From positions 1 through 64,000 of the forward strand of contig NZ_LOAS01000008.1 in NCBI RefSeq assembly GCF_001558155.1: 64,000 nt of DNA, given 5' to 3'. The stretch's first letter is position 1; the number at the start of each line of letters is the position of its first letter. Below, one piece after another: positions 16,774 to 28,512 of this stretch. Source of the DNA: Aliiruegeria sabulilitoris. Its GTDB lineage: Bacteria; Pseudomonadota; Alphaproteobacteria; Rhodobacterales; Rhodobacteraceae. Below the pieces are notes generated by a model that was given only the letters and a program-made list of their open reading frames with translations, ran no database searches and had not been told where the DNA came from. The position numbers were made by a program, and so were the translations under genes.

Positions 16774-17973
16774 TCACTGGTTGGCTTGCCCGGCCTCGAT
16801 CTCGCGCCAGCGAGCGACGTTCACATTATGCTCCCTGAGCGTGGCGGCAAATGCATGTCCGCCTGTGCCGTCGGCCACGAAGAACAAGTAGTCGCTCGTA
16901 TCCGGATTGAGCGTCGCCGCAATCGCCTGACGGCCGGGATTGGCAATGGGAGTCGGCGGAAGCCCTTGAATAACATAGGTGTTGTAGGGGGTCGCCCCGC
17001 GCAACTCGCTCTGCCGCAAGCCGCGTCCCAACACACCCTTCCCCTCGGTGATCCCATAGATCACGGTGGGGTCCGTTTGCAGGCGCATCCCCTGGTTCAG
17101 GCGGTTGACGAACACGCTCGCCACCAGTGGGCGTTCCGCTGCCACGCCGGTTTCCTTCTCCACGATCGAGGCGAGAGTCAGCGCTTCCTCCGGGCTCTCC
17201 AGTGGCAGCCCGGCCTGGCGCGTCTGCCAGAGCTCGGCCAAAATCGTCTCCTGCTTCGCTTCCATCCGCTCAAGAATCGCCGCACGATTCCCACCGCGAG
17301 TCGTCTCGTAGCTGTCCGGGGCGAGGTACCCCTCGGCCGGAATCTCCGAAATCTCGCCGCTCAGGAACTCCGCCGCCTTCAGCGACTCAACGACCTGCCA
17401 GCTCGTCACGCCTTCTGCCAGAGTCACCCGATAGCTCGTGCTCGGTCGTTCCATCAGCGAGCCCAGCGAAACCGTTCCCCCGGCAATCGTGCTCTCGACC
17501 GCCAGGTTCATGTCCAGCGGCGGCAGTTCGGCGCCAAGGTCAACCCGCGCTAGCTCCAGCTGCTCCTGCGTCGCCGGATCCAGCTCCCGCACGATGACAC
17601 GGGCAACATTCACACCGATCTGCAGATTGATATCTGTGCCGCAGGTGCTGCGTCCGCTGGCTGTCACCACCTCGATGATGTTTTCCATCGACGCTCCCGC
17701 CGGAACCACGAAGCTTCCCGCCTTGAGCTGTTCGGACTTGTCTTCATAATCCGCGCCAATCCGGAAGATCGCCGAGCTGCTGATCGCTCCGCGCGCCTCC
17801 AGATCCTTCGAAACGGATGTCATCGAGGCGCCCGACGGCACCAGAAGGCAGATTGCCTCCTCAAGCGGGCCTTGGCCCGCATATTCACTGCGCCCCCAGG
17901 CAAGGATGCCGGCGACCGCCAGCAAGATCACAATACCTATGGTCAGCGCATTGGAGGCAATCGCCCGCGCCAT
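16774..17973 (-). CDS. mltG: Endolytic murein transglycosylase MltG
   Basis: This 399-residue inner-membrane enzyme cuts nascent glycan strands and helps set their length. One N-terminal membrane anchor spans about residues 9-26, followed by a LysM-like subdomain and the YceG catalytic domain. The catalytic Glu is in LASIVEKETG, followed by VASVFVNRLNQGMRLQTDPT, and the C-terminal YNTYVIQGLPPTPIANPG is diagnostic. The gene starts with TGATG overlap on fabF, so the two are co-transcribed. It is the chromosomal neighbour on the upstream side of the GTA. Confidence 0.96.
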   Translation of the reverse strand: MARAIASNALTIGIVILLAVAGILAWGRSEYAGQGPLEEAICLLVPSGASMTSVSKDLEARGAISSSAIFRIGADYEDKSEQLKAGSFVVPAGASMENIIEVVTASGRSTCGTDINLQIGVNVARVIVRELDPATQEQLELARVDLGAELPPLDMNLAVESTIAGGTVSLGSLMERPSTSYRVTLAEGVTSWQVVESLKAAEFLSGEISEIPAEGYLAPDSYETTRGGNRAAILERMEAKQETILAELWQTRQAGLPLESPEEALTLASIVEKETGVAAERPLVASVFVNRLNQGMRLQTDPTVIYGITEGKGVLGRGLRQSELRGATPYNTYVIQGLPPTPIANPGRQAIAATLNPDTSDYLFFVADGTGGHAFAATLREHNVNVARWREIEAGQANQ

Positions 17974-19235
17974 CAGTCCTCAACCTTCCCCATGATCAGG
18001 CTGGCATTGGTGCCGCCAAAGCCGAAAGAGTTCGACAGGACATATTTGATCTCGCGCTCACGCTTTACCTTGGGAACAAGATCCAGCTTCACCCCCTCGG
18101 GCGGGTTGTCGAGATTGAGCGTCGGTGGGGCCACCTGGTCCCGAATTGCCAGTATACAGAAAATCGCCTCGACCGCGCCGGCCGCACCCAGAAGGTGACC
18201 GATCGAAGATTTGGTCGAGGACATCGTTGCCTTGCTTGCCGCATCGCCCAGCATCCGCTCCACAGCGGCCAACTCGATCGTGTCCGCCATGGTCGACGTA
18301 CCATGCGCGTTTATATAGTCGATCTGCCCCGGCTCCAGCCCGGCCCGCTTCAGCGCGGCCTGCATCGAGCGGAAACCGCCATCGCCATCCTCGGACGGCG
18401 CGGTGATGTGATAAGCGTCTCCCGACAGGCCGTAGCCAAGAATCTCGGCATAGATCTTCGCGCCGCGCGCCTTCGCGTGCTCGTATTCTTCCAAAACGAC
18501 AACGCCAGCGCCCTCGCCCATCACGAAACCGTCGCGCTCGGCGTCATAAGGCCGGCTGGCCGCCTTCGGATCGTCCGCCCGTTTTGTCGACAGCGCCTTG
18601 CAGGCGTTGAAGCCGGCAATACCGATCTCGCTGATCGGGTTCTCGGCCCCGCCGGCAATCATCACGTCGGCATCGCCCCACTGGATCAAACGCGCCGCGT
18701 CGCCAATGGCATGTGCGCCGGTCGAACAGGCCGTCACCACCGCGTGGTTCGGCCCCTTGAAGCCATAGCGAATGCCAACCTGTCCACTCACGAGGTTGAT
18801 CAGGGCCGACGGAATGAAGAACGGCGACACGCGCCGCGGCCCCTTCTCGGCCATCATCACCGCAGTGTCGGCAATCGCCGACAGCCCGCCAATACCAGCA
18901 CCGATCATCACGCCCGTGCGCAACCGGCTCTCTTCGTCCTCGGGCGTCCAGCCGGCATCCTTAACCGCCATGTCGGCCGCCGCCACTCCGTACAGGATGA
19001 AGTCATCGACCTTCCGGCGTTCCTTCGGCTCCATGTGGGCATCCGGGTTGAAGGTCCCGTCACTGCCATCGCCAAAGGGGATCTCACAGGCATATTTCGT
19101 GGTGACCCGCGAATTGTCGAAACGCGTGATCTCACCCGCACCCGATTGGCCATCCAGCAGACGCGACCATGTCTCCTCGACGCCGCTCGCCAGCGGCGTG
19201 ACCATACCCAAACCGGTAACAACCACTCGACGCAT
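17973..19235 (-). CDS. fabF: Beta-ketoacyl-ACP synthase II FabF
   Basis: This 420-residue condensing enzyme elongates acyl-ACP with malonyl-ACP in fatty-acid synthesis. Active-site Cys170 is in TACSTGAHAIG, with the two His in INAHGTSTMADT and SSIGHLLGAAGA. The Gly-rich FGFGGTNAS is at the C-terminus. ATG 19235 follows GAGGTG at good spacing and gives the normal length; the longer reading is not supported. acpP, often just upstream in other bacteria, is not present here. Confidence 0.97.
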   Translation of the reverse strand: MRRVVVTGLGMVTPLASGVEETWSRLLDGQSGAGEITRFDNSRVTTKYACEIPFGDGSDGTFNPDAHMEPKERRKVDDFILYGVAAADMAVKDAGWTPEDEESRLRTGVMIGAGIGGLSAIADTAVMMAEKGPRRVSPFFIPSALINLVSGQVGIRYGFKGPNHAVVTACSTGAHAIGDAARLIQWGDADVMIAGGAENPISEIGIAGFNACKALSTKRADDPKAASRPYDAERDGFVMGEGAGVVVLEEYEHAKARGAKIYAEILGYGLSGDAYHITAPSEDGDGGFRSMQAALKRAGLEPGQIDYINAHGTSTMADTIELAAVERMLGDAASKATMSSTKSSIGHLLGAAGAVEAIFCILAIRDQVAPPTLNLDNPPEGVKLDLVPKVKREREIKYVLSNSFGFGGTNASLIMGKVED

Positions 19236-19810
19236 ATCTTTCACCTCGGTCCGATTTTCCGTTGGGGCCTGATACACGGGGTCGCAAGCGCGCGCAACAA
19301 GGCCCGGAACCCGCAAAGGCAAAACCGACAGGCCATTTTCACGCACCGCCATGGCCCCGACAGCCCGAAAACGTCCTCCGCCAGAAGGCCTGGGTCAGCG
19401 CCATCGCTCATCGCACAACAAGGTCATCCATCGCCCGACAAGGTCGCAAGACGCGCCCACCTCTACCGCCTGCCGAAATTGACCATTTGCTCAAATTTCG
19501 AGCATCACCTTCCGTATACATAGAGCGCCCAATCGCCGCGCCACGCCTGTCGCGCCCTGGAACACACCGCCCGACAAGGCTCCAAACACTGCAGCGCAGC
19601 AAGAGCCCATCACGACAACCCTTTCCACGAAAACCATAAAAACAGGGGCAAAGACGCCGCCCTTGCAAGCGCAGAACATGATTAACGAAGCAATAACTTC
19701 AGGCCATGGCCGCTATGCCCGTGGCTCCGGTTGACATGGCATCCCATGGGCGTAGGGGGCGAAATCAGGAAAAAACCACGCGCGATCCAAATTCCAATGG
19801 AGGGAATACA
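19236..19810. other. Divergent intergenic region fabF / cstA
   Basis: This is 575 nt between divergently transcribed genes and must hold both promoters. I see a small dyad TGCTC-N7-GAGCA (19488-19492 / 19500-19504), but no promoter pair I would defend. A 62-codon minus-strand reading (19491-19679) lacks a ribosome site and is not called. Confidence 0.4.
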
Positions 19811-21241
19811 GTGCTTTTCTTCTCTGCCTGCGTCGGGCTGCTGATCCTTGGCTACTTCACCTATGGTGTCGTTGTCGAACGGATCTTCGAACCCGACACC
19901 AACCGCAAAACCCCCTGCTGGACCCGGGAAGACGGTGTTGACTATATCAACATGCCGACCTGGAAGGTCTTCTTCATCCAGCTTCTCGACATTGCCGGCC
20001 TCGGCCCGATCTTCGGCCCGATCCTCGGCGCGCTCTACGGCCCCCAGGCGCTGCTCTGGGTCGTCATCGGCTCTATCTTCGCCGGCGGTGTGCACGACTA
20101 CTTCTCCGGAATGCTCTCGGTCCGCCGCGGCGGTGAGTCCATCCCCGAGGTTGTGGGCGATTTCATGGGCATGCCGGCCCGCCAGGTGCTGCGCGTCTTC
20201 TCCGTCGTGCTGCTTCTGCTTGTCGGCGTGGTCTTCATACTCGGCCCGGCGAAGCTCTTGTCGAGCATGACCGGCCTGAACGTCCAGCTTCTGGTGTTCT
20301 TCATCTTCGTCTACTACTTCATCGCCACCGTGCTGCCGATCGACAAGATCATCGGCCGGCTCTACCCGATCTTCGGCGCGCTGCTGCTGTTCATGACCTT
20401 CGGCGTGCTCTTCGGGCTGATCTTCAATGGCTATGAACTGCTGCCGAACCTGGACTTCACCGCCAACGTTCACCCCAAGGACGTCCCGATCTGGCCGCTT
20501 CTGTTCATCACGCTGTCCTGTGGCGCCATATCCGGCTTCCACTCGACGCAGTCGCCGCTCATGGCCCGCTGCATCCGCAACGAAAGCCGTGGCCGCATGG
20601 TCTTCTACGGCGCCATGATCGTCGAAGGCATCATCGCGCTGATCTGGGTCACCGCAGGCACCAGCTTCTACGCTGACAGCGCCGCGCTGCAGGCCGTCAT
20701 CGACGCCGGCTCGCCCTCTGCCGTGGTCAACGAGATCTGCAACTCGCTGCTCGGCCCGTTCGGCGGCTTTCTGGCCATCCTCGGCGTGGTGATCCTGCCG
20801 ATCACCTCCGGCGACACCGCCTTCCGCTCGACCCGCCTGATCCTCGCCGAAAGCTTCGGCGTCGACCAGTCCGCGACCGTCAAGCGCCTGGCCATCGCGA
20901 TCCCGCTCTTCGTGGTCGCCTTCTTCGTCAGCCGTGCCGACTTCGCCATGATCTGGCGCTATTTCGGCTGGTCCAACCAGATGCTGTCGATGATGGTGCT
21001 CTGGTCGGCCGCGATCTACCTGGCTCAGAAGGGCAAGTTCCACTGGATCGCCTCGATCCCGGCCGTCTTCATGACCGCCGTTGATGCCGCCTTCATCCTG
21101 CAAGCCCAGATCGGCCTTGGACTGCCGGCGAATATCTCCAATATCGCCAGCGTCGTGATCGCCGCCGCCGCCTTCGCCTATTTCCTGCGCTACGCAACAG
21201 GAAAGAAAGCCAGCGCAGCGATGGCCGAAAACCCAAGCTGA
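19811..21241 (+). CDS. Carbon starvation protein CstA family transporter (short form)
   Basis: This 476-residue polytopic membrane protein of the CstA family (peptide/pyruvate uptake in characterised members) is clearly shorter than E. coli CstA (about 700). Family features are GPIFGPILGALYGPQALLW, VGDFMGMPARQVLR, SGFHSTQSPLMARC and ITSGDTAFRSTRL. About a dozen hydrophobic segments are visible. I start at GTG 19811, because GGAGGG lies 6 nt upstream; earlier ATG codons lack a site and add a non-conserved hydrophilic stretch. Substrate is uncertain. Confidence 0.88.
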   Translation: MLFFSACVGLLILGYFTYGVVVERIFEPDTNRKTPCWTREDGVDYINMPTWKVFFIQLLDIAGLGPIFGPILGALYGPQALLWVVIGSIFAGGVHDYFSGMLSVRRGGESIPEVVGDFMGMPARQVLRVFSVVLLLLVGVVFILGPAKLLSSMTGLNVQLLVFFIFVYYFIATVLPIDKIIGRLYPIFGALLLFMTFGVLFGLIFNGYELLPNLDFTANVHPKDVPIWPLLFITLSCGAISGFHSTQSPLMARCIRNESRGRMVFYGAMIVEGIIALIWVTAGTSFYADSAALQAVIDAGSPSAVVNEICNSLLGPFGGFLAILGVVILPITSGDTAFRSTRLILAESFGVDQSATVKRLAIAIPLFVVAFFVSRADFAMIWRYFGWSNQMLSMMVLWSAAIYLAQKGKFHWIASIPAVFMTAVDAAFILQAQIGLGLPANISNIASVVIAAAAFAYFLRYATGKKASAAMAENPS

Positions 21242-21511
21242 GCTGACTTTCAATCAATGCCATCGGGCCGCGCCGAACAAACGGCGCGGCTCTTTTCGTG
21301 CTGCGCTCATCGGAAAGCCCGGCAAGCCATCATCTGTTTGAAAATATCCCGGGGGAACGCGCTCGCCAGAGCGTGTGGGGGCAGCGCCCCCCGCAACGAA
21401 AGACACCTCCCCGCACGCTCATTTTGCGCGCTACCATTGCACCCCATCTCGTGGGCCTGCTAAGAAGGCTTATCCAGATATAGCGGTGCGCAACAGAGAA
21501 CGCAGGCAAAC
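21242..21511. other. cstA-gyrA spacer carrying a palindromic repeat
   Basis: This is 270 nt without a gene, mostly explained by the repeat at 21326-21394 listed separately. The gyrA promoter should be in the remaining 100 nt. Confidence 0.4.
21326..21394 (-). repeat. Palindromic repeat family 1, copy A
   Basis: On the minus strand this reads as a GGGGGGC...GCCCCC hairpin, a GCTCTGGCGAGC hairpin, CCCCC, GGATATTTT and CAGATGATG. It is the inverse orientation of the copies at 27861, 33442 and 46605. It is intergenic between cstA and gyrA. Confidence 0.8.
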
Positions 21512-24298
<2,787 letters not shown>

Positions 24299-24303
24299 TA
24301 CGC

Positions 24304-24328
24304 AAGGGGGCGCATGGCGCCCCCTTTT
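24304..24328 (+). terminator. gyrA intrinsic terminator
   Basis: An 8-bp stem GGGGGCGC/GCGCCCCC (24306-24313 and 24317-24324) with a 3-nt loop is followed by TTTT, 7 nt after the gyrA stop. Confidence 0.85.
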
Positions 24329-24755
24329 CGCTGCACGCCCCCGACCGTTCTTCCACCCGTCGACGGGCGCGAATCGCAGCGCTTTTTCTCTCTTCCTAGC
24401 CCCTTGTTTCTCTTCGTTTTCTTCAAGTGAGACAAAGTCGCCAGAAACGAATTCGTTAACGGCTGGCCGTTAAGGACCGAGGCCAAATTAAGGCGAACGC
24501 GGGGCATAGAATTGCCTTTTTCCGCGATTTCCCCCATGAAAACGGACTGTTTCCGAGCCTTAATTGAGAAAAGGTTAATCAGGCTGCCCCTGTTTCCACC
24601 ACTTTCTTCGTCCGTAAATTTCACAAACCTTCCCTTCACCTGCCCCTTTCAGACGCCATTCTGGGACCAGTCAAGAATTGTCGTCACAGCCAATGAGTTC
24701 GAGCAGTACAGGTACGAATGAGGCGACAGGCAGTAGAGACAGTAGGGACAAACGA
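24329..24755. other. Upstream region of the membrane-protein gene, with an 18-bp palindrome
   Basis: This is 427 nt without a convincing gene, noticeably AT-richer than its surroundings. It contains a perfect palindrome TTAACGGC-TG-GCCGTTAA at 24456-24473, a candidate operator, and further TTAA-containing stretches near 24560-24580 whose spacing does not fit the CtrA box. Confidence 0.45.
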
Positions 24756-25376
24756 ATGTACAGCACCACTGGAGACCGCCTCGTCCTGGGAGCAACAGCC
24801 CAGAACCTATTGAGAATACTGATCGCCTCCTACTTTCTCGCGGGAGCAGTAGGACTGATACCGGGCACGGACCTGACGGCCCTGACGGACAGGTTCCTGC
24901 CCACAGATATCGCGTCGCCTTTTGCGGGCGCGCTGGTGTTCTCGCTTGCCTACCTTGTGATGATCGGTGTCTGGCTGCGCGGCGCGGCGCTGACGCTGGG
25001 TATCCTGACCTTCTGGGCCAGCTACCTGCGCATGATGGATCTCGGACTGGAAAGCGAACTCGGCATTTTCTGGCGCGACCTCGCGCTGATCGCTTCGCTC
25101 ATGCTCACCTATGCCGAACCCGACCGGACCGCAGCACGCAACCGCGGGATCGTCCGCTGGAACCGCCGTCGTGTCGTGCATCCCCGCCGCATCTCGCCGC
25201 GTCGGGTCGAGAACGTGATCGCCGAGCCGACAGAAAAACCGAAAAAGCAGCCGCAACGGCGCGATATCCAGAACAGCTACGAGCCTTACGAGCCGCCCTA
25301 TGGCCATGACAAGGTCTCGATCGAGGAGCTGGAACGGATTTTCCAGGAAGATTTCGAGATCGCCCGCTCGAGCTAG
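24756..25376 (+). CDS. Conserved four-helix membrane protein with basic/acidic cytoplasmic tail
   Basis: This 206-residue protein has four hydrophobic segments (about 17-35, 56-74, 77-95, 105-120), arranged like a DoxX/DoxD-type small membrane protein. A long polar tail with Arg/Pro clusters and a SIEELERIFQEDFE helix follows. I recognise no family with certainty. ATG 24756 has GGGA 7 nt upstream; in-frame TTG 24678 and ATG 24693 are possible but lack a ribosome site. It is followed 38 nt later by trmFO. Confidence 0.6.
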   Translation: MYSTTGDRLVLGATAQNLLRILIASYFLAGAVGLIPGTDLTALTDRFLPTDIASPFAGALVFSLAYLVMIGVWLRGAALTLGILTFWASYLRMMDLGLESELGIFWRDLALIASLMLTYAEPDRTAARNRGIVRWNRRRVVHPRRISPRRVENVIAEPTEKPKKQPQRRDIQNSYEPYEPPYGHDKVSIEELERIFQEDFEIARSS

Positions 25377-25414
25377 GCGCGGAGCTCCTTCCCAAAACGC
25401 GCCCGATCGCCTAG

Positions 25415-26803
25415 ATGGCGCACATGACAAAAGCGATCCACATCATCGGCGGCGGCATGGCCGGCTCCGAAGCTGCCTGGCAGGCCACCCGGATGGGTGT
25501 GCCTGTCATCCTGCATGAAATGCGCCCCAAGGTCGAAACCTTCGCCCACCGCACCGGCAACCTCGCCGAGATGGTCTGTTCCAATTCCTTCCGTTCGGAT
25601 GATGACGAGAACAACGCCGTGGGCCTGCTGCATTGGGAAATGCGCGTGGCCGACGGGTTGATCATGAATACGGCCGATGCCTATTCCATCCCCGCAGGCG
25701 GAGCGCTCGCGGTGGACCGTGACCCCTTCGCAGAGGCCGTGACGCGCAAGCTGCGCTCCCATCCGCTTGTGACCGTGGTCGAGCAGGAGATCACCGCCCT
25801 GCCCGGCCCCGAGGACGGCCCTGTCATCATAGCCACCGGACCGCTCACCGGCGGCGGGCTGGCCGAGGCCATCGCCGCAGAGGCCGGCCAGGAGAGCCTC
25901 GCCTTCTTCGACGCCATCGCCCCCATCGTCTATGCCGACTCCATCGATATGGACGTCGCCTGGATGCAGTCGCGCTATGACAAGGGCGAGACGGAGGAAG
26001 AGCGCACCGCCTATCTCAACTGCCCGATGGACAAGCCGCAATACGAGGCCTTCATCGACGCGTTGCTGGACGCCGACAAGGCCGAGTTCAAGGAGGGCGA
26101 GACCGCGAAATACTTCGACGGCTGCCTGCCGATCGAGGTCATGGCAGAGCGCGGTCGCGAGACGCTCCGCCACGGGCCGATGAAGCCCGTGGGCCTGACC
26201 AACCGGCACAAGCCGGAGGAAAAGGCCTATGCCGTCGTACAACTGCGCCGCGACAACGCTCTCGGCACGCTGTTCAACATCGTGGGTTTCCAGACCAAGA
26301 TGAAATACGGCGCGCAAACCGAGGTGTTCCGGATGATCCCGGCCTTGGAGAACGCCCGCTTTGCCCGGCTTGGCGGCATTCACCGCAACACCTTCATCAA
26401 CTCGCCGACGCTTCTGGACGCGCAGATGCGCCTGAAGAGCAAGCCGCATATCCGTTTCGCCGGCCAGATCACCGGCGTGGAGGGCTACGTGGAAAGCGCC
26501 GCGATGGGCCTGTTGGCGGGCCGCATGGCCGCCACCGAGGTTCTGGGCCAGACGCTGCCGCCTGTACCGCAGGATACCGCCATGGGCGCGCTGCTCACCC
26601 ACATCACCGGCGGCGCAGAGGCCAAGACGTTCCAACCGATGAACGTCAATTTCGGTCTTTTCCGACCCGTCGACGCCAAGGGGGGCCGCAAGGGCCGCAA
26701 GATCCGCTACAAGCTCTATACGGACCGCGCCAAGGCCGCCTGGGCCGACTGGCTCGGTATCCCTGCGCCTGAACCCGCCGCCCCACAGGAGCAAGCCTTG
26801 TGA
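25415..26803 (+). CDS. trmFO: tRNA (uracil-54-C5)-methyltransferase TrmFO, folate-dependent
   Basis: This 462-residue flavoprotein makes m5U54 in the tRNA T-loop using methylenetetrahydrofolate and FADH2. The FAD site [11 protein letters not shown] is near the N-terminus. Catalytic cysteines lie in [10 protein letters not shown] and in the [18 protein letters not shown] segment; GMQ-type [19 protein letters not shown] completes the FAD fold. Start could be ATG 25415 or ATG 25424 ([10 protein letters not shown]); neither has a clear ribosome site. The stop overlaps the next gene by 4 nt (GTGA). Confidence 0.95.
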   Translation: MAHMTKAIHIIGGGMAGSEAAWQATRMGVPVILHEMRPKVETFAHRTGNLAEMVCSNSFRSDDDENNAVGLLHWEMRVADGLIMNTADAYSIPAGGALAVDRDPFAEAVTRKLRSHPLVTVVEQEITALPGPEDGPVIIATGPLTGGGLAEAIAAEAGQESLAFFDAIAPIVYADSIDMDVAWMQSRYDKGETEEERTAYLNCPMDKPQYEAFIDALLDADKAEFKEGETAKYFDGCLPIEVMAERGRETLRHGPMKPVGLTNRHKPEEKAYAVVQLRRDNALGTLFNIVGFQTKMKYGAQTEVFRMIPALENARFARLGGIHRNTFINSPTLLDAQMRLKSKPHIRFAGQITGVEGYVESAAMGLLAGRMAATEVLGQTLPPVPQDTAMGALLTHITGGAEAKTFQPMNVNFGLFRPVDAKGGRKGRKIRYKLYTDRAKAAWADWLGIPAPEPAAPQEQAL

Positions 26804-26988
26804 ACTACCTTCTGGCCATATTGCTTCCGCCGCTCTCGATCATGCTCGCCGGACGTCCCATTCTGGGAATCATCACCTTCGTCATCTGGGTGCCGGCGCT
26901 CATCTTTTCCGGCGGGCTGACGCATCCGATGTTCATCCTGCTGGCCTGGTTCCTGATCCATCAGGGCGTGGTGACCCGCGACCGTTGA
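26800..26988 (+). CDS. Small two-helix membrane protein, Pmp3/YqaE-like
   Basis: This 62-residue protein consists almost entirely of two hydrophobic helices, beginning [19 protein letters not shown]. The LPP-containing first helix and overall size resemble Pmp3/YqaE proteolipids, though the fit is loose. The GTG start overlaps the trmFO stop, and the stop lies 4 nt before gluQRS. It is therefore translationally placed between two tRNA-modification genes. Function unknown. Confidence 0.65.
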   Translation: MNYLLAILLPPLSIMLAGRPILGIITFVIWVPALIFSGGLTHPMFILLAWFLIHQGVVTRDR

Positions 26989-26992
26989 GCTC

Positions 26993-27847
26993 ATGATCAC
27001 CCGTTTCGCCCCGTCGCCGACCGGCCCTTTGCATTTGGGGCACGCCTATTCGGCGATTCTGGCCTCGGACATGGCGCGGGCGGCGGGCGGAAGTTTCCTG
27101 CTCCGCATCGAGGATATCGACCGGAGCCGCGCCCGCCCTGAGTGGGAGGCGCAGATCTTCGATGATCTGCAATGGCTCGGACTCGACTGGCCGGAGCCGG
27201 TGATGCGGCAATCCGAACGCCTGCCCGTTTACCGCGCAGCGCTGCAAGAGCTGTGGAGCCGCGGATTGCTCTATCCCTGTTCCTGCCGCCGCCGCGATAT
27301 TCTGGAGGCCGCCAGCGCTCCGCAAGAGGGCGGCGCGCCCGTCATGGGGCCGGACGGAATCGTTTATCCCGGCACCTGCCGCGACAAGCCGCGGCCCGTC
27401 GACATGCCCGCAGAGGCCTTGAGGCTGAACGTGAGAAAGTCTCTTGAAGGCATTGATACTATTTCATTTCAAGAAAATAGGTCCGGGCCGAAAGGGGAAT
27501 GCGGAACAATTGACATCCGGTCGGAAACCCTCATCGACTCCATTGGCGATATCGTTCTTGCGCGCCGCGACATGGGGACATCGTACCATCTCGCGGTGGT
27601 GATCGACGATGCCGCTCAGGGCATCACCCATGTCATTCGCGGCCAGGACCTGTTCGAGGCCACGGCCATCCATGTGCTTCTGCAAAGGCTGCTTGGCCTG
27701 CCCCAGCCGGTTTATCATCACCACCGGCTGATCCGCGACGACGCCGGCAAGCGGCTGGCCAAGCGCGACAACGCGCGGGCGATTGCGAAATTCCGGGCGG
27801 AGGGGGCGAGTCCGGCGGATATTCGAGAAATGGTGGGACTCGGCTGA
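26993..27847 (+). CDS. gluQ: Glutamyl-Q tRNA(Asp) synthetase
   Basis: This 284-residue truncated GluRS paralogue attaches Glu to the queuosine at position 34 of tRNA-Asp. The HIGH-type motif is PLHLGHAYSA, the KMSKS-type is KRLAKRDN, and zinc ligands lie in YPCSCRRRD and YPGTCRDKP. The anticodon-binding C-terminal half of true GluRS is missing, as expected for this family. It is the last gene of the trmFO cluster. It is followed by a palindromic repeat and the convergent ndk. Confidence 0.93.
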   Translation: MITRFAPSPTGPLHLGHAYSAILASDMARAAGGSFLLRIEDIDRSRARPEWEAQIFDDLQWLGLDWPEPVMRQSERLPVYRAALQELWSRGLLYPCSCRRRDILEAASAPQEGGAPVMGPDGIVYPGTCRDKPRPVDMPAEALRLNVRKSLEGIDTISFQENRSGPKGECGTIDIRSETLIDSIGDIVLARRDMGTSYHLAVVIDDAAQGITHVIRGQDLFEATAIHVLLQRLLGLPQPVYHHHRLIRDDAGKRLAKRDNARAIAKFRAEGASPADIREMVGLG

Positions 27848-27860
27848 TTTGAAGGCCGGA

Positions 27861-27925
27861 GGGGGGCGTTGCCCCCCGCGCTCTGGCGAGCGCTCCCCCC
27901 AGGATATTTTCCGAACAGATGATGG
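27861..27925 (+). repeat. Palindromic repeat family 1, copy B
   Basis: The order is GGGGGGC-gtt-GCCCCCC hairpin, GCGCTC-tggc-GAGCGC hairpin, CCCCCC, AGGATATTTT, ACAGATGATG. It is nearly identical to copy C (33442). It lies between convergent gluQRS and ndk. Confidence 0.85.
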
Positions 27926-27942
27926 ACTGCGTGCCGGAAAGG

Positions 27943-27976
27943 AAAAGGCCGCGCCGATTGAGCGGCGCGGCCTTGA
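27943..27976 (-). terminator. ndk intrinsic terminator
   Basis: A perfect 12-bp stem AAGGCCGCGCCG/CGGCGCGGCCTT (27945-27956 and 27963-27974) lies 23 nt beyond the ndk stop. On the minus strand it ends in TTTT. Confidence 0.85.
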
Positions 27977-27998
27977 ATTTCTGTCGCTTCGTGGCGCC

Positions 27999-28421
27999 TT
28001 AGCCGACCAGTTCGAGGCCGGAGAAGAAGTAGCCGATCTCGAAGGCGGCGGTTTCCGGGGCGTCGGAGCCGTGCACGGAGTTTTCGCCGAGCGAGAGGGC
28101 GAATTCGCGGCGGATGGTGCCTTCGGCGGCATCGGCGGGGTTGGTCGCGCCCATGACTTCGCGGTTCTTCGCGATGGCGTCTTCTCCTTCGAGGACCTGC
28201 ACGACAACCGGCTCGGAGATCATGAAGGTGGTCAGTTCGTCAAAGAAGGGGCGGTCCTTGTGCACACCGTAGAAGACGCTGGCCTGGGCCTTGGTCATCT
28301 GGATACGCTTTTGCGCGACGATGCGCAGACCCGCTTCCTCGAACTTGGCATTGATCTTGCCGGTCAGGTTCCGCTTGGTGGCATCCGGTTTGATGATGGA
28401 AAGAGTGCGTTCGATAGCCAT
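27999..28421 (-). CDS. ndk: Nucleoside diphosphate kinase
   Basis: This 140-residue enzyme exchanges the gamma-phosphate between nucleoside di- and triphosphates. The phosphorylated His117 is in ENSVHGSD; the N-terminus [18 protein letters not shown] and the [12 protein letters not shown] loop are canonical. GGGAGA precedes ATG 28421. It is monocistronic with a strong terminator. Confidence 0.97.
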   Translation of the reverse strand: MAIERTLSIIKPDATKRNLTGKINAKFEEAGLRIVAQKRIQMTKAQASVFYGVHKDRPFFDELTTFMISEPVVVQVLEGEDAIAKNREVMGATNPADAAEGTIRREFALSLGENSVHGSDAPETAAFEIGYFFSGLELVG

Positions 28422-28512
28422 TGGAGGTCTCCCTTGGAGGTGTTTGCGCTTGCGCGCGCCGTAGCATGGCCTTGCATGCTTGAAAAGCCCTCAGCCTGCC
28501 GCAAGAGCCGGA

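Noticed and set aside
19491-19679. 62-codon hydrophobic minus-strand ORF upstream of fabF
   Set aside because: No ribosome-binding site, no homology signal, and embedded in a promoter-type region.
19682-21253. 523-codon minus-strand open frame antisense to the CstA-type gene
   Set aside because: It is the antisense shadow of a high-GC gene, rich in Asp/His/Glu/Arg runs without domains; the plus strand has a clear transporter.
24440-24600. CtrA boxes (TTAA-N7-TTAA) upstream of the membrane protein
   Set aside because: Several TTAA pairs occur, but their spacing is 10-11 nt, not 7.
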